A DNA stretch of 64,000 nt, taken from NCBI GenBank assembly GCA_003971905.1, contig RSEE01000035.1, positions 434,001-498,000 of the forward strand, in the 5' to 3' direction. Positions 14,516 through 28,783 of this stretch are shown here, in pieces; positions within the stretch are counted from its first letter, which is position 1, and each line of letters starts with the position of its first letter. A program made the translations under genes and the position numbers. Source of the DNA: Moniliella sp. 'wahieum' (Eukaryota > Basidiomycota > Moniliellomycetes > Moniliellales > Moniliellaceae). The notes under the pieces were generated by a model, which was not told where the DNA came from, ran no database searches, and saw nothing but the letters and a program-made list of their open reading frames with translations.

Positions 14516-15596
14516 TGCCGGCTAGGAGGGCCACTCCGGGGACTGTGCCACATGTGGTTTCTTCCCACCCATCGCCCAAGTCTCCCACCAGCCATCCTTC
14601 CCACGCGCGCCCCAGCCCTCGCCCACGTCGAGGCCCACGTTGCTCAGGTTTCCCTGAATGACAGCGCTCCTGCAGCTATGGTCAAACCTCCTCCAACAAA
14701 CCTGAGACTCACGATACGGCAAAAGTTCCTCGCCTTTCTTTTGCTCACTCACCCTCCACCGTCAAGCTTCGCACCATTTTGGCTGAGCTCTCGCTTTCGC
14801 GTTGGCTGATGTGCTCGCCGTCCCATTGACGGCTGATGCGCTCGCCTTCCCGATGCTTGAGCTCGCCGTCTCGGTAGCCAAGTTTGCAGGGTCGGTGGTA
14901 GGACTAACCGTTTCGGTGGCGGAGCGTAGCTCTATCCTGCTGAAGCAGCATCCCAGCATTCTTGAGGTCTCTACCATTCTTGAGACCCAGGAAACCTCTT
15001 CCATTGTTGAAGAGCCGTTCCTTCTCGAGGATGCTCCCATTGTTGAGGAGCATGCCCTTCATCTTGATGAAAAGGTTTCCATTCTTGAAGAGCCTGCCAT
15101 TACGATGGAACCTGCTCAACCGGAGCCGGTTGATGTAGTTGTGACCCAGTCCAGTCCTTGCTCCCCGATTTCGCCCATTCGCACAACTCGCGTTCGAGGT
15201 AAGTTTGACAAGCACCCCACCAAGCTAGCGGCGCAGTTCATACTGCGAAAAATGAGACGGGTTCATTTGGACGTACCGGCACCTGCCCCCTTGTCTAGCC
15301 GCACGGGCCAGCCTCAGCCGGCGGAGCGAACGGTGCTTTGTGTCCAGCGGCGTCAAGCCCGCAAGGAAGCACTGATAATCGAGAGCCAACGGCAGCGGAT
15401 GGAGCGGGCAGAGATGGCCCAGAAACGAGCCGTGTGGGAGAACCAAACGGAATCTGTCCAGGCCGATGAGGCCTCGTTTGCGGTGTGTGCTCTGGTACGA
15501 CAGCAGCATGTGGCCAGAAGGAGGAGAGAGAATGCCGATATGTGGTTTGGCTGCGTTTCCAGCACTGGATGTGTCGTGGCTGGGTCAACGGGATGA
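14516..15596 (+). CDS. Partial inverted copy (copy B) of the 3.8-6.5 kb gene
   Basis: The segment 14516-15475 matches the complement of 5945-4955 at high identity by eye, including flank-like sequence at its 5' end (the GTGCCACATG / HVVSSHPSPKSP region). Copy B keeps an intact 264-codon ORF (14802-15596). It has a hydrophobic/Ala start (LAVPLTADALAFPMLELAVSV) and a run of imperfect acidic repeats of the type SILEEPxIVEE (ETSSIVEEPFLLEDAPIVEE). A basic, Gln/Arg-rich helix follows (QRRQARKEALIIESQRQRME). Copy A has an extra in-frame block of about 18 bases in the acidic repeats. Copy B lacks the membrane part of copy A and ends in unrelated sequence. It may be expressed or a relic; an intact frame beside a slip-ridden parent is notable. 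Confidence 0.55.
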
Positions 15597-16284
15597 TGGA
15601 GGATGTGGGGGAGATGTGTGTGGAGTGGGAACAATAGGCACGAGCCGATGAGCACCCTGGCAGGGCCTCGCTTCTATTACTAGCGCTGTGAGTAACAATT
15701 GGATCTCATATTCCGCGGGCGCGGGCTGTAGGCTGCAATGGGCACAAGCGAGGTTCTGGCGCGCGTGACGCCCACGTGACGGACAACCAACACGGGGGCG
15801 CCAATATACGGGTGGGGCGAAGAGGGTCAAGGAGAAGCGCAGGCCGAGTTACTCTTCTCGGTGGTGAAGACGGCCAGCTACCTGCTTGCCCTCCTTGGGC
15901 ATTGCCAAGGGTGGGGTGTGGCCGAAGTTTCCTCTTGAAGTTGGACGTTGCACGTTCCACATTCAACAGCGAAGCGGACGGAGACAGGAAGAGGCGCCGC
16001 CGGAGTTCCAGCAGCGCACGTGACGCCGCGCAGAAGCTTGGGTGTGGTGCGGGCGGTGCTGGGCCAGTGCGGTGCGGTGCGGTGCTGTGCTGTGCTGTGC
16101 TGTGCTGCGCCCGCCACCGGCCCCACTCATTCGCATCACGTGATGCACACAATGCCCCCTCCCGATCGGCGTGGAGAACACTGCGCTCCTGCCACGTGGC
16201 CCAGCGGGGCTGGGCGGCAGAGTTTGATGGCCGCTGGGCGGCTCTGCCCGCCCCCACCACCACCCCTGCTGGCGGCGAGGCTCC
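15597..16284. other. Intergenic region with pentamer repeat
   Basis: Upstream region of the large disordered-protein gene. It contains a GTGCG/GTGCT pentamer array at 16067-16111 and TCACGTGATG at 16135-16144. No gene is seen. Confidence 0.5.
16067..16111. repeat. Pentanucleotide array GTGCG then GTGCT
   Basis: About eight tandem pentamers that change from GTGCG to GTGCT part-way. Minus-strand ORFs here (repeated HSTAQ residues) are artefacts of the array. Confidence 0.8.
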
Positions 16285-19200
16285 ATGCGCCTGACCAAGC
16301 GCATCAATGCGCGCCTCCAGCTCGCCGCTGCCCTCATCGAGGCCGACAACGAGTGGGTCGAGGCTCTGCACGCCGCCGAGAGCGAGCGCGAGGCCGCTCA
16401 TGCCGCCGAACACGCCGCCCTGCCCGTCGGCCTCCGGGCCGAAGTAGCGCTGCGCGAACCATTTGTGCCTCACCCCCTCCCTCCGCTCAAGCTCGCCTCC
16501 GACTCGGCCATTTTCCTTCCCTTCCGCGACGATGACGCCCCCGCGAGGCCCTGGCCCGCGCCCAGGCCCGCGCCGCCGACATGGCCGCCGCTCATGCCGC
16601 TGCGCTCGCCCACCTGACCGCTCCTCCCCCGACACCACCCCTCGCTCCTCCCCCTGACTTGGCCCACGACACTCCTCATTCCGCTCACCCCGACTTGGAT
16701 GCTGTGTCGCCCAACCTGCTTGGTGTCGATCTCCCCTCGGAGCAGGACGCTCGCCGTCGCAGCTTTCTCAGTGGACTGTCGGACCATGGCAATGTGCACC
16801 TCGAGTCTGCGTCCCCGGATGGTGCTGCCATGGAGGGCAATGGAGAGGGAGCGCCACGTGCAGACGATGACGCCCTCTCCGCATGGGGGGTGGACAAGTT
16901 TCTCTCGGCCGATGAGCGGGACAAGGTGCTGAAAGCCCGCCAACGCCAGCGGTCCTCTTCCTTGGGTTCGCCCATCCGCTCAGACGAACCCAGGATGCGA
17001 AGCGCTCGCTCCTCAGCCAGACCACCGAGACGCGTGACGGGGCTGTCCGATAGCGAGGCCATTGGCTCAGTTGCCATGGCCCGTGGGGCTTCGGATTCCC
17101 ACTCTCGCACCCGTTCTCGCTCCATCGCCAGCAGCCGGCACGTCCACACGCCCGATCCGGCATTGATGGCTCGGATTGCTGCCTATCGGCAGAATACAGA
17201 GCCGCTTGGCTCGGCTTCTCGCCCTGGCTCGCCAGAAGTGCGCGACCTCGACGCGCGTCACCAGACCGAGGAAGGACAGAACCACCGCCAAAGTGTTGCG
17301 GCCATCACTGGTAGTGTCTGGCACGAATCCCAGGATGGCGGTGCAGACCTTGCCTCGGTTCAGACCACCTCGACCCATCCTGACGAGCAATCGCTGTTTT
17401 ATCCTCGCTCTCGCCCCGTGTCTACAGGTGGGGACTCCTTTTTTGGCCTCCAGTTACCCGGTCAGACGAATCCTACCGAGAATGGGGGGAATTACAGATG
17501 GACCTCGGTCCCGCCCCGGCTCTTGATCAAGAGGCGGTAGAGACCGGTCACGATTGGGCTGGTGTGGGTGCTTTGGAGGCGGCTCATGCTGCCTTGAGCC
17601 GTCCTGGATCGGCCTTCCTTGCCACCATGTCAGCGCCTCGTGCCCCCTCGCCTGGACCTCACCACGTCCCTCTCGCCCGGGAGGGTGCGGTGCCCGGTGA
17701 CCCCTTTGCTGAGTTTTCCACCGGCGATGCTGGACGCTTTCCTACCCATTTGAACGCCAACGGAATGGCTACCGATGATGAAGATGATGCTCCCTTGGGG
17801 ATGCTGCGCCCTCGCCGCTCCGACAGAGGAACCACTTCGATGCCCATGGATGGCCTCACCACCCGTCAGTTACAGATCCTTGCCGCTGGTGGTACCTTGC
17901 CCGAGTACAATGACGACACGCGCTTTGACTCGTCTGAGAATGTGGGGCGGTCCAACCTGCTTGACCCCGAGCCCGAGTTGGACAAGGGGACGGATCGTGG
18001 CAGGGGCTTGTTTAAGCGGAAAAAACGTACTGTCGAGCCGGCGTTTGAGTCTGAAGCCAACCATGATACGCAGCGCAGGAAAGCCGACCAGCGCAAGAGC
18101 ATGTTCCGCCTCGGTCTCGGCCGGTCGGATGACGGGCCGCAAGAGCTGGGTGACTTGCTGGATGACGAAGAGGACGAATTGATTACGATGAACGCACCGG
18201 CCAATGGCACCGCCGTCAAAACGTGGGCTGGCTCGCGCGTCGCGGCGTCGATGCCCGTTTGCCCACTAACTTGGTCATGCCTGAACCGCTGGTTAACAAT
18301 ACTCAACTTCTCCAGCTTCTGCCACCGGGAATGAGGCAGGTCCAGCTCCAGCGTCAACTGATTGCTCAGGAACGCGCTCAAATCGCCGACTTGGACGACG
18401 ACCAACCTTCCGGCCGTGCCGCCGCCGCAAAAGGGATGCACGTCCCGCCCGGATTTGTACTGCATGACGGCCGCAGTTTGCCTCCCGTACGATTTCTCAC
18501 CGTGGAAGCGGCGGCGGCTCGGACGAATCGACGAGACCTGCGTACGCGGGACCCAGAGCAACGTGCCAAGGACCGGGAGGCTGCGCGGGCCAAGGCGATG
18601 GCACGCAAGAAGGAAGCGGATGAAGCGGTGGACGCCTTCCTGCGCTCTGATCGAGCGGCTGCGCTGGTGGTGCCCGTTCCGACGGACGCGCCGCCAGCGC
18701 TGCGCGAACGAGCGGCGACGGCCACCACGGCCCTGTTCCGGAACCCCCTGGTACACGATCCTGCCGACCAAGATGGGTGGGGGTGGGATACCCAAGCGTT
18801 AGCCGAGACGACCATCCTGGATGCAACGGATGAGGCAGAGCGACGCAAGGCGCGGTTCAAGCTTTCAGCTCGCCAGAAGCGCAAGCTGGCCAAGGCGAAG
18901 CGTGCACGACGCAAAGAGCGTCGCCGGAAGCGCCGTGCCCGTGATGAGATTGTTGCTTCGGGCGGCATTTGGGAAGGCGGAGCTATCTCTGACGATTCGT
19001 CTCCGGATGAATGGGGGATGCGTCCGAGGGCGACACGTCGGCCTCGTCAGACAGTTCGGAAGAGAGCGAGTCTGACCGTGGGTTGATGAAGGACCCGCTG
19101 CTGGGACCCTGTATGGAAAGAGTCTGCTCGACTTGGCCGAGCAGAGGGCCAAGACGCGGAAAAAGCAAACTCGGTACGTTTCCCTTCAGTGGGATTCCTG

Positions 19201-20631
19201 GTTCCTTGTGTGAATTCTTCTGACGTCTTGTTAGCTTTTATGGCGAAGCCGACTTGTTGGCAGTGGATGTGGGCGATGGCTCCTCCATCGCTCCCTCGGC
19301 CCAGACGGCAGGCACGTTCAAGGACAACCCTCTCGGTACTAACGATACTCGGGAGCGTATGGCCGCTGTCTTTGGTTCCTCGCACAGCGAACTGTACCAA
19401 GCCGAGATGCGCCGCCGCAAGAGGCGGATGCGATCGAGGCAGAAGAGGAAAAACAACGGCTCATTCGGGAGGGTAAGTGGGTCGAGCCAGAGCCCGAGCT
19501 TGAGTTCCTTCCCTCTACATCTACGTCCGACTTGCGCTCCATTGGCACGGCCCGGCCGGCGGATGTGGCTACTCTGTCTACCACTCGGGAAGAGGCTAGT
19601 GAGGAGGAGGTGACGCTGGAAGTGGACACGCACCTACGTTGGACGTGGATGTGCTCGCTGCGCACGCCGAGGGTGAAGGAGAGTGGTTTCCGGCGCAAGA
19701 GGAGGAGGAGATGAAGATGGTGACAATGCCCGCAAGGCCAAGAAAGCTGCCAGCACGACCAATCTGTCTCTGTGGTCTGAGGGGCGTCCGGAAGCTGCGA
19801 AGCAAACTGCTGCTGCTGCTAACGATACCCAAACCCTCGATTTGGGAGCCAACTTTGGCGGTGGTTTGGGAATTCCTGGTGTCGACGACTCGGATTCGGA
19901 GGGATCGGAGGATTTGCCTCTGGACCAACTGATGGGCCGCAAGGCGGAGGATTCGGAAGATGAGATGCCCCTGTCGCAACTCGCTAATCGCAAGCACCAG
20001 ACCCTTATGGATGAGATGGGTCTTGCGGAAGATGAATCGGATCAGGACGAGGAGGACGATGCCCCCCTAGGCGTGGTGCATCCTGACCACAAAGAGCAGC
20101 TGGCCAAGATCCAAGCTCTGGCCAAGAAACAGCGCCAACAATCGCGCAAGCTGCGTGCCGAAATCGAGGCGATCAAGGAAGACAACTCCCCTCCCCAGGC
20201 CGACGGGGAGAAGGACATGTTCCAGCTTGGCTCTGACGATGAATCGGAGAGCGACGAGGAGTTGCTGGGTGTCGCCCATCCACAAGCAGCCATCATTGCT
20301 CAGCAGGCTGCTCTGATCAAGGAACTCCAAAAGGAGAAGGCGCAAGCTGAAAAGGAACGTGTGGAGCGCCAGCGCGCTTCCAACTGGATGGGCATGCCGC
20401 CCATGGGCATGGGCATGATGCCGTTCCCCCCCATGGGTGCACCCATGCCAATGGGCATGCCGCCCGGCTTGCCCCCGGTATGCCCCTCCCCCGCCCGGGG
20501 CACGTAGCATGGTTTCCGCTTCGGTGCCTTCGATGGGCCCTGTCGTGCCCCCCCTTCCCGGCATGGGCTTGATGCCCAACGCGTCGCACGACGCTATTGA
20601 CCGATGGCGTCAGTCGTCGGCGGCAGTCTAG
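16285..20631 (+). CDS. Large acidic, disordered protein with repeated APLG-type motifs
   Basis: Not recognised. Start ATG at 16285 (MRLTKRINARLQLAAALIEAD), a short helical N-terminus. Then come long Ser/Arg/Pro-rich and acidic stretches, and a basic region near 18850 (KRKLAKAKRARRKERRRKRR) that could be a nuclear signal. The C-terminus is Met/Pro/Gly-rich (20390-20480) and ends RWRQSSAAV at 20631. The motif DDAPLG appears twice (17790, 20060), with variants LPLDQLMGRK, MPLSQLANRK and DEELLGVAHP. A 61-nt intron (19174-19234) is well supported, restoring KKQTR-FYGEADLLAVD. At least five one-base slips are needed (about 16545, 17520, 18220, 19015, 19430, 19700). Total is roughly 1,420 residues. 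The repeated acidic APLG motifs hint at a scaffold with short linear docking sites. Confidence 0.7.
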
Positions 20632-21367
20632 CTATCGTCTCTCATTCTGGCGCATCCCCTTCCTTGTTCCATCCAATCTACACTCTGCTCTCCCTGCACC
20701 TGACACCCCCCCTCCCCTCCCTTCCCCTCCCCGGGCTTCCTGAACGGGTCATTTGCATGATCGTATCGCATGACGGATCAGTGTCTTGTTTGCCCTCTGG
20801 TCTGGTGGGCTCGCTGTCATCTTCTGCCCTTTCCTTTAGTGGGCTATATCATGCCGAGCCCAGAGGGCCCTATCAATCGATGCATCCCTGGTACACGTTC
20901 TGGGGACTGGACTTTCCCGACCATACCATAAATTCCGATCCATACACCCGCTCACCGGATAGTCTGTGACCAGGTCCGTGTTGTCTGCAACGGGTGGTAG
21001 CCACGAGACACCCGTGTTCCTTTTACTCATCCGCTCCCTCGACTGCACCGTTCACTCGCGACGGCTTGTCAGTTGAGCTCAACGTTCAACCCTCTGTTCT
21101 GCGCCTTGCACCTCTTCCCTCTTGTGATCTTGTTGTGCCACCCACGGTCGCTCCACGGATCGTTGTCTTGTGGCTTTGCTCTGTAGGATGGCTGCAGCCA
21201 CCTGACCTCTGGTCTACATGGCTACTAATGCACATGTTTCAAGCACACGACGAACGAATTGATCCAGTGGCCATATATAGCAGGGCGCCGGCGGGGCCGA
21301 ATCGGATCTTGGCAACCCGTTCGCGGTGAAATGGACAGTACGTCGCGCGACAGCCAAGGGACGACCT
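20632..21367. other. Gene-free stretch
   Basis: Presumed 3' regions of two converging genes. C/T-rich at 20640-20740. I see nothing else. Confidence 0.4.
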
Positions 21368-21929
21368 TCAGTAGGCAAACTCATCTTCAATATCCGCCAT
21401 GTCACCTTCGCCCTCATTGACGGAAAAGGACAAGAAATTTCGAGGGCGGTGGATCTCGTCCCAGAACGCGGCGGGGCGATCGAGGGTGAGGGCATACTTT
21501 AGCGTCGCAGTCCACTGTGCCGACAGCGACAGCCCGTAGTTCCATGCGCCGGACGTGGGCGTCAAGGTAGCGCCAAGTATACTAAGTATTACGGGGGCGC
21601 GAATTGTAGAGATGAGGGAAGGCGACCTTGTACTCGGTGCGGATTTGGGTGCGCATGATGGCCTTGCGAGGCGGAGGCGGAAGCGGAGGCGGAGAGCACG
21701 GGCGGCGGCACACGCAAGCCCCCGATGGCCAGCCGAGCGTCGCAGACGCTGGCCACGCTCTTCTTCGCGTTTGGGCCACACGCCAGACGCCCGTCAGCCG
21801 CTGGCGCCTCCCTCCGGCCGGTTGACTGCAACCCACCTGCGGCGCACCTGGCCCGGCACGTGCTCCCACGGGGTAGCCAGCGGAAACGGCTACCTCACGT
21901 GACACAGCCGAGCGGAATGGAACAATCAC
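21368..21929 (-). CDS. Small hypothetical protein, two coding pieces
   Basis: Not recognised. The C-terminal piece is convincing (SGAWNYGLSLSAQWTATLKY ... EIHRPRNFLSFSVNEGEGD, ending EDEFAY, stop 21368-21370). The upstream piece carries RTQIRTEYKVAFPHLYNS in another frame. Between them, near 21560-21600, there is a probable short intron or a slip. The N-terminus and start codon are unclear because the upstream frames are GC-rich and all open. It is divergent from RanBP1. The compact size and Trp/Tyr-rich core would suit a small mitochondrial or ER protein, but I name no family. Confidence 0.4.
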
Positions 21930-22035
21930 CGGTCGACGTCATCCATTCTGTTCGATCCGCTCGGGCCGCTCTGTGCTGCTCGCCTGCGCCGCCCCCCCAC
22001 CTCCCCTCCCCTGCCGCTGCCCCCGCGTGTCCGCC

Positions 22036-22876
22036 ATGTCTGCGACGGAGCCCAAGAACGACCCGCTTGCCTCCACTGGCAACGATCCCGGCGAGGAGAA
22101 TGACCCCCACTACGAGCCGGTGATCAAGCTTGAGAAGCAGGTGGAGACCAAGACGTTCGAAGAGGATGAGAATGTCGTTTTCAAGATGTGAGCATTGCTG
22201 TTCCTTTGACTTGGGCGCAGGTTCTGGCATGGTGGCTGACCACTGACACTGACCTCTCCCTCTTTGGCCCTCTCGTGCTCGTGCCTCGCAGCCGTGCCAA
22301 GCTTTTCCGCTTCGACCCGAGAGAGGCAAACAGTGGAAAGAGCGTGGGACGGGAGATGTGCGCCTGCTCCAACACAAAGAGTCCAACAAGGTGCGTGTTG
22401 TGATGCGCCGGGACAAGACGCTCAAGGTGTGCGCGAACCACTACAGTACGTTTTTCCCCTTTCCCTCCCACATGCCGTTTGGGTTCTGACGTGCCTGTAC
22501 CTACCCCTCCTCGCCAGTCACGTCCGACATCGAGCTCAAGCCCAATGTGTCTTCGGACCGGTCGTGGGTGTACAATGTGGCTGCCGATGTGTCGGACGGC
22601 GAGCCGCAAGCCGAGACGCTGGCTATCCGCTTTGCCAATGCCGAGAGTACGTGCTTGCTGTTGTTGGTGACCTGTACTGTACTGACTCTGCTCCCCCCAG
22701 ACGCCCAAGCGTTCAAAGCTGCTTTCGAGAAAGCTCAGAAGGGCGAGACACTGGAGCCGATCGAGAAGGAGAGCAAGGAGGCGCCCAAGGAACAACCCAA
22801 GGAGGAGACCAAGGAGGAAGCTACCGAACCAGCTAAGGAAGAGCCCAAGGTGGAACCGACGACAAGCAAAGAGTAA
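22036..22876 (+). CDS. YRB1: Ran-binding protein 1 (RanBP1 / Yrb1)
   Basis: Cytoplasmic Ran-GTP binding protein that with RanGAP promotes GTP hydrolysis and releases export complexes. Start ATG at 22036 in context ccgccATGTC. Exons are 22036-22187, 22292-22445, 22518-22646 and 22701-22876; introns of 104, 72 and 54 nt all have GT/AG ends and keep the RanBD reading frame. RanBD hallmarks: [81 protein letters not shown] and [23 protein letters not shown] Lys/Glu-rich tail ends at 22876. A single G is missing at about 22325 (gagagg before caaacag), which breaks WKERG out of frame; otherwise about 203 residues, normal for the family. Confidence 0.93.
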
Positions 22877-23609
22877 CCCCTCCCCCTCTCTTTCCATTTC
22901 GTTCGCCCCATGCTTGCCTTCAAGCATCGGTCCCACTTCAGGGGATGAGTTGTGTTAAGCCCCAGTTTGAATCCTGGTTGTTTTTTGTTGGTGTAGAACT
23001 CGTTTGTTGGACGCAGTAGGCGCAAGACTGACTGCCAGTTGTGTGTGATAGTGCTTGCTAATGGTGAAGGGGGAATATGGGGTTGGAGGGAAAGACCCGA
23101 CCCCTTCTTCTGCGTGACGGGGTTAATAGATACATCTTGTGTCTCCCGTTCAACGTACAGTTGCTCGATCAATCGTGTTCGCCCCGCGGTCAAATGCGGG
23201 TAAGGTGTTTCGTGGAAGTGGACGGAATGACAGAAGGATAGAGGAGCTGCAGTTATACTGCCGATTCACTCTCTATATCTGGCATCTCTGCGCCTATTGC
23301 AGCTACCTAGCTGAGTAGAGTGAACAGAGAGACACATCTGACGCCTCACGCGCTTGGTTCTATCTGCAAAAGCTCTTCTCATTACATGAACGCTCCGGGA
23401 GATAACATATACCATGTACGAATTGAAGGATGAAAATAAAAGGCGCACAGCCTCGGGTGGGCACAACCATGGATCTTAGCGTTGGTGGCTATTCGACGGA
23501 AAGTAAGAACCACGGGGGGTATGCAAATGGAGGGAGAAGAAAGGAAGCAGAGGGGAGGATAGAGAGAGGGACAAAGAGGGAAGACCACATTCAGGAAAGA
23601 CATGGAACG
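22877..23609. other. Intergenic region between convergent RanBP1 and GFA1
   Basis: 3' flanks only. No gene, repeat array or RNA seen. Confidence 0.5.
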
Positions 23610-25792
<2,183 letters not shown>

Positions 25793-26581
25793 GGGGGTGG
25801 TGTTGGGGGGGATGGGATGGGAGGAGATGGGATGGGGCAGGAAGAGGCGCCGATAAGCCTGCTTTTAAGCTGCGCAATCGACTGGGACAGGTGTTGTGTT
25901 GCTGTCGGCGCAGCAGTTCCAGCGTCACGCGTCACGCACACCGCAGACACTGCCCCCGTACCCGATGCCGCTTGAGCCCTGCAACGTTTCATCTTATCGC
26001 CTGTCGTATATCCATCGCCAGGCCCAGCCCAGCGCCACCCCCAACCGCGGGACTCCGACGTGCCTCACGTGCCCTCCCGCTCCAACACGCATCCCCCACG
26101 CATCGCCAACCAAACGCGCACACAATCAGCACCGACACAGCCACCCGCACATGTGCCGATCGATCAACATTCCCTTCCCGTTGGCTTGCTGTGGCTTCTA
26201 CACGGTCTCTGCGGCTGTCGTCCGACTCCGCTGCCTCCCCTCTCCGTCCTCGTCTTCACCACATCATCCTTCGACGACAGAGCGTTTCATTTCAGTTTTG
26301 GGGCGACCTGATCCGGTCGTTGGCCAGATCGATCAGTGCCACTCGTCCGCCGCCATCGAACGAGCAAGACAGGGAGCAAACAGGAAGCAAACAGGGTGCA
26401 AGACAGAGAGCAAGACAGGAAGAAAGGCCAATAAGGGAACATGCGGTATACATAACATAAAGGTGCAAAGCTAGAGTATAGACTCAGTGCAGCCGTCACG
26501 GCTAACAAAAATGCGATCCCGTGCGCCCACTAGCCCAGAGGAGGCAAAGCAAGCAGCAGTCACGGCCATGGTTCCATCGTC
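25793..26581. other. Intergenic region, GFA1 promoter and ILV2 3' flank
   Basis: Two same-strand genes flank it, so it must contain the GFA1 promoter. No gene or array is visible. Confidence 0.5.
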
Positions 26582-28783
26582 TCACGAGCTCTTTTCCCGC
26601 AACGACTCGTGCACGATAAACTCATTCAACGCCTTGCCCGCCGCGACCATGGGGAAGACGTGCTCGTTGCGCGCCACGCGCGCCTCCATAAAGATGGGCT
26701 TGTCGTTGGGTAGTTGAGGAACTCGTCCATCTTGGCTGGCAAGTCCGCCGCATTGTCCACCCGCAGCGCCTTGATGCCCATCGCCTCGGCGAGCTTGACA
26801 AAGTCGGGGTTGGTCATCTTGGTGTGCGCATACTCGGCATTGTAGAACAAATCTTGCCATTGCAACACCATTCCTTGAAACTCATTGTTCAGCACCAGCA
26901 CCTTGACTCCAATCCCAAACTCGGCCGCTGTGGCGAGCTCCATGGCCGTCATGGAGAAGGAGGCATCGCCATCAATGTCCACCACCGTCTTTTCGGGCGA
27001 CGCCACCTTGGCACCAATCGACGAGGGCACACCAAAGCCCATCGTGCCCAGCCCGCCCGAGGAAACCCACGTGTGCGGGTCGGTCCATCGGTAAAACTGG
27101 CACGCCCACATTTGATGTTGCCCGACCCCCGTGGCAATGATCGTGTCCGCCTTACGGCCCGCCTTGGTCACCGCCGCATCGAGCGCAGTAATCACCTCTT
27201 GCGGCTTGAGCATCTCCCCCTTGGCCGGGTCCGAAGGCGTAAACGTAAACGGATACCTCTCCTTCCACGACTGAATTGCCTCCAGCCACTGGTGGCGATC
27301 GGATTTGGGCACGGCCTTCACCTGGGGCAACATGGCTCCCAAATTCTTCACCACATCTCCCTCAATCGCACACGTAGCCTGCACCACCTTGTTGATGTTT
27401 TTCGGCATAATCTCAAAGTGAATAATGCCGCCACGACCCTCGAGCGCCGCCTTGCGCGCCACGGGCGCAAACTCATCCACCCGCCCCGTCACACGGTCAT
27501 CAAACCGAGCGCCCAGCGCAATAATCACATCCGCCTCTTGCATGGCCAAATTGGCATACGCTGAACCGTGCATGCCAAGCATATGAAGCGACAGCTCGTT
27601 CGTCTCGGGGAACGCACCCAAGCCCTGGAGGGTGGTGGTGACGGGGATGCTCGCCGTCTCGGCAAGCGAGCAGCTTGGGTCCCTCGGGCGAGGAGAGGAT
27701 GCCCGCGCCAGCGTAAATGACAGGCCGCTTGGCCTGGTTAATCAGACGCGCCGCCTCGGAAATGGGCGAGGACAAGACAGGGGCCGAGGCGGTGGCGGCG
27801 GGACGGGGGCGGAACGGCACGGCGCACAGCCGTGGCGCGAAGGAAGCGCCGCCTCGTTAGGGCGGGTGCTGGAAAAGGGCAGCGGGTGCTGCAGCACACC
27901 CGCGGTAATGTCCTTGGGCAAGTCGACCAGCACCGGACCAGGGCGACCCGAGGTGGCAATCTTGAACGCTTCGTTGATCCGACGCGGCAACTCGTCCACA
28001 CTCTTGACCATCACGTTCCACTTGGTGCAGGAGCGCGAGATGCCAACCATGTCGGCTTCTTGGAACGCGTCCGAGCCAATCGCACTCGTCGCCACCTGGC
28101 CACAGAACACAACCAGCGGAAGCCCATCCGACAGCGCATCTTGCATCGGCGTCACCACATTCGTCGCGCCCGGGCCTGAGGTAACCAAAACCACACCGGG
28201 CTTGCCCGACACACGAGCGTAGCCCTCGGCCATGTGGCCCGCACCGTCCTCGCGACGGGGCAGGATAAAGTCAAAGTGCGGCGACTTGTGGATCGCACTA
28301 AACACAGGCAAGGCCGCCCCACCGGGGTAGCCAAACATGTGCTTGACACCGTGGCGCATCATCATCTCGTGAAAGATCTGGCCACCCGTCATGCCGACAA
28401 AGGAGTGGTCCAGCTGCTCCTCCTCGGCTCGTGATGGCTCCGGAGTAGGCTCGGGGGTTGGAACGAGGGGGCAGGGGTGGGCCGCGTGTACTCACTGCAC
28501 CAGAGCGCAGCAACACAGAGGCAAGGTCAGTCAGTACCAGAGCGCAAAAGAGAAGGAAGAAGGCAGTGGTGCAGCGCACACGTACTTGATGTTGGAGGCA
28601 GCAGCAGCCACGGCACTGGCTTTTGGGAGGGCTCGAGTAAGCGCGACGGACCGAGGTGTGGCGGAGCGCAGCGAGGACCGGGGCAGGACAAGGCCGGGGG
28701 GCGGCCAGCGCAAGGGCAGCGGGCGGGGCGGCAAGGGCGTGGGCCTGGGCGGCGGCTCGCCTGCGGAGCATGAAGGCAGACAT
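26582..28783 (-). CDS. ILV2: Acetolactate synthase, catalytic subunit (mitochondrial)
   Basis: ThDP/FAD enzyme of mitochondrial isoleucine-valine synthesis; condenses pyruvate to acetolactate. Start ATG at 28783; exon 1 (28586-28783) encodes an Arg/Ala-rich mitochondrial presequence ending RRAYSS. Intron 28495-28585 (91 nt). Then [20 protein letters not shown] and [28 protein letters not shown] holds the catalytic glutamate, and [19 protein letters not shown] follows. The ThDP-binding part is [19 protein letters not shown] ... [10 protein letters not shown], then QWQDLFY, with the Trp used by herbicide-type inhibitors. Stop at 26582. Slips: near 28610, in the run at 28453-28457 (one C short), near 27820, near 27660 and near 26712. 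Roughly 700 residues. Feedback inhibition would need a separate regulatory subunit, not seen here. Confidence 0.95.

Noticed and set aside
15900-16330. Minus and plus ORFs over the pentamer array
   Set aside because: Their repetitive residues are only the translated pentamer and have no coding character elsewhere.
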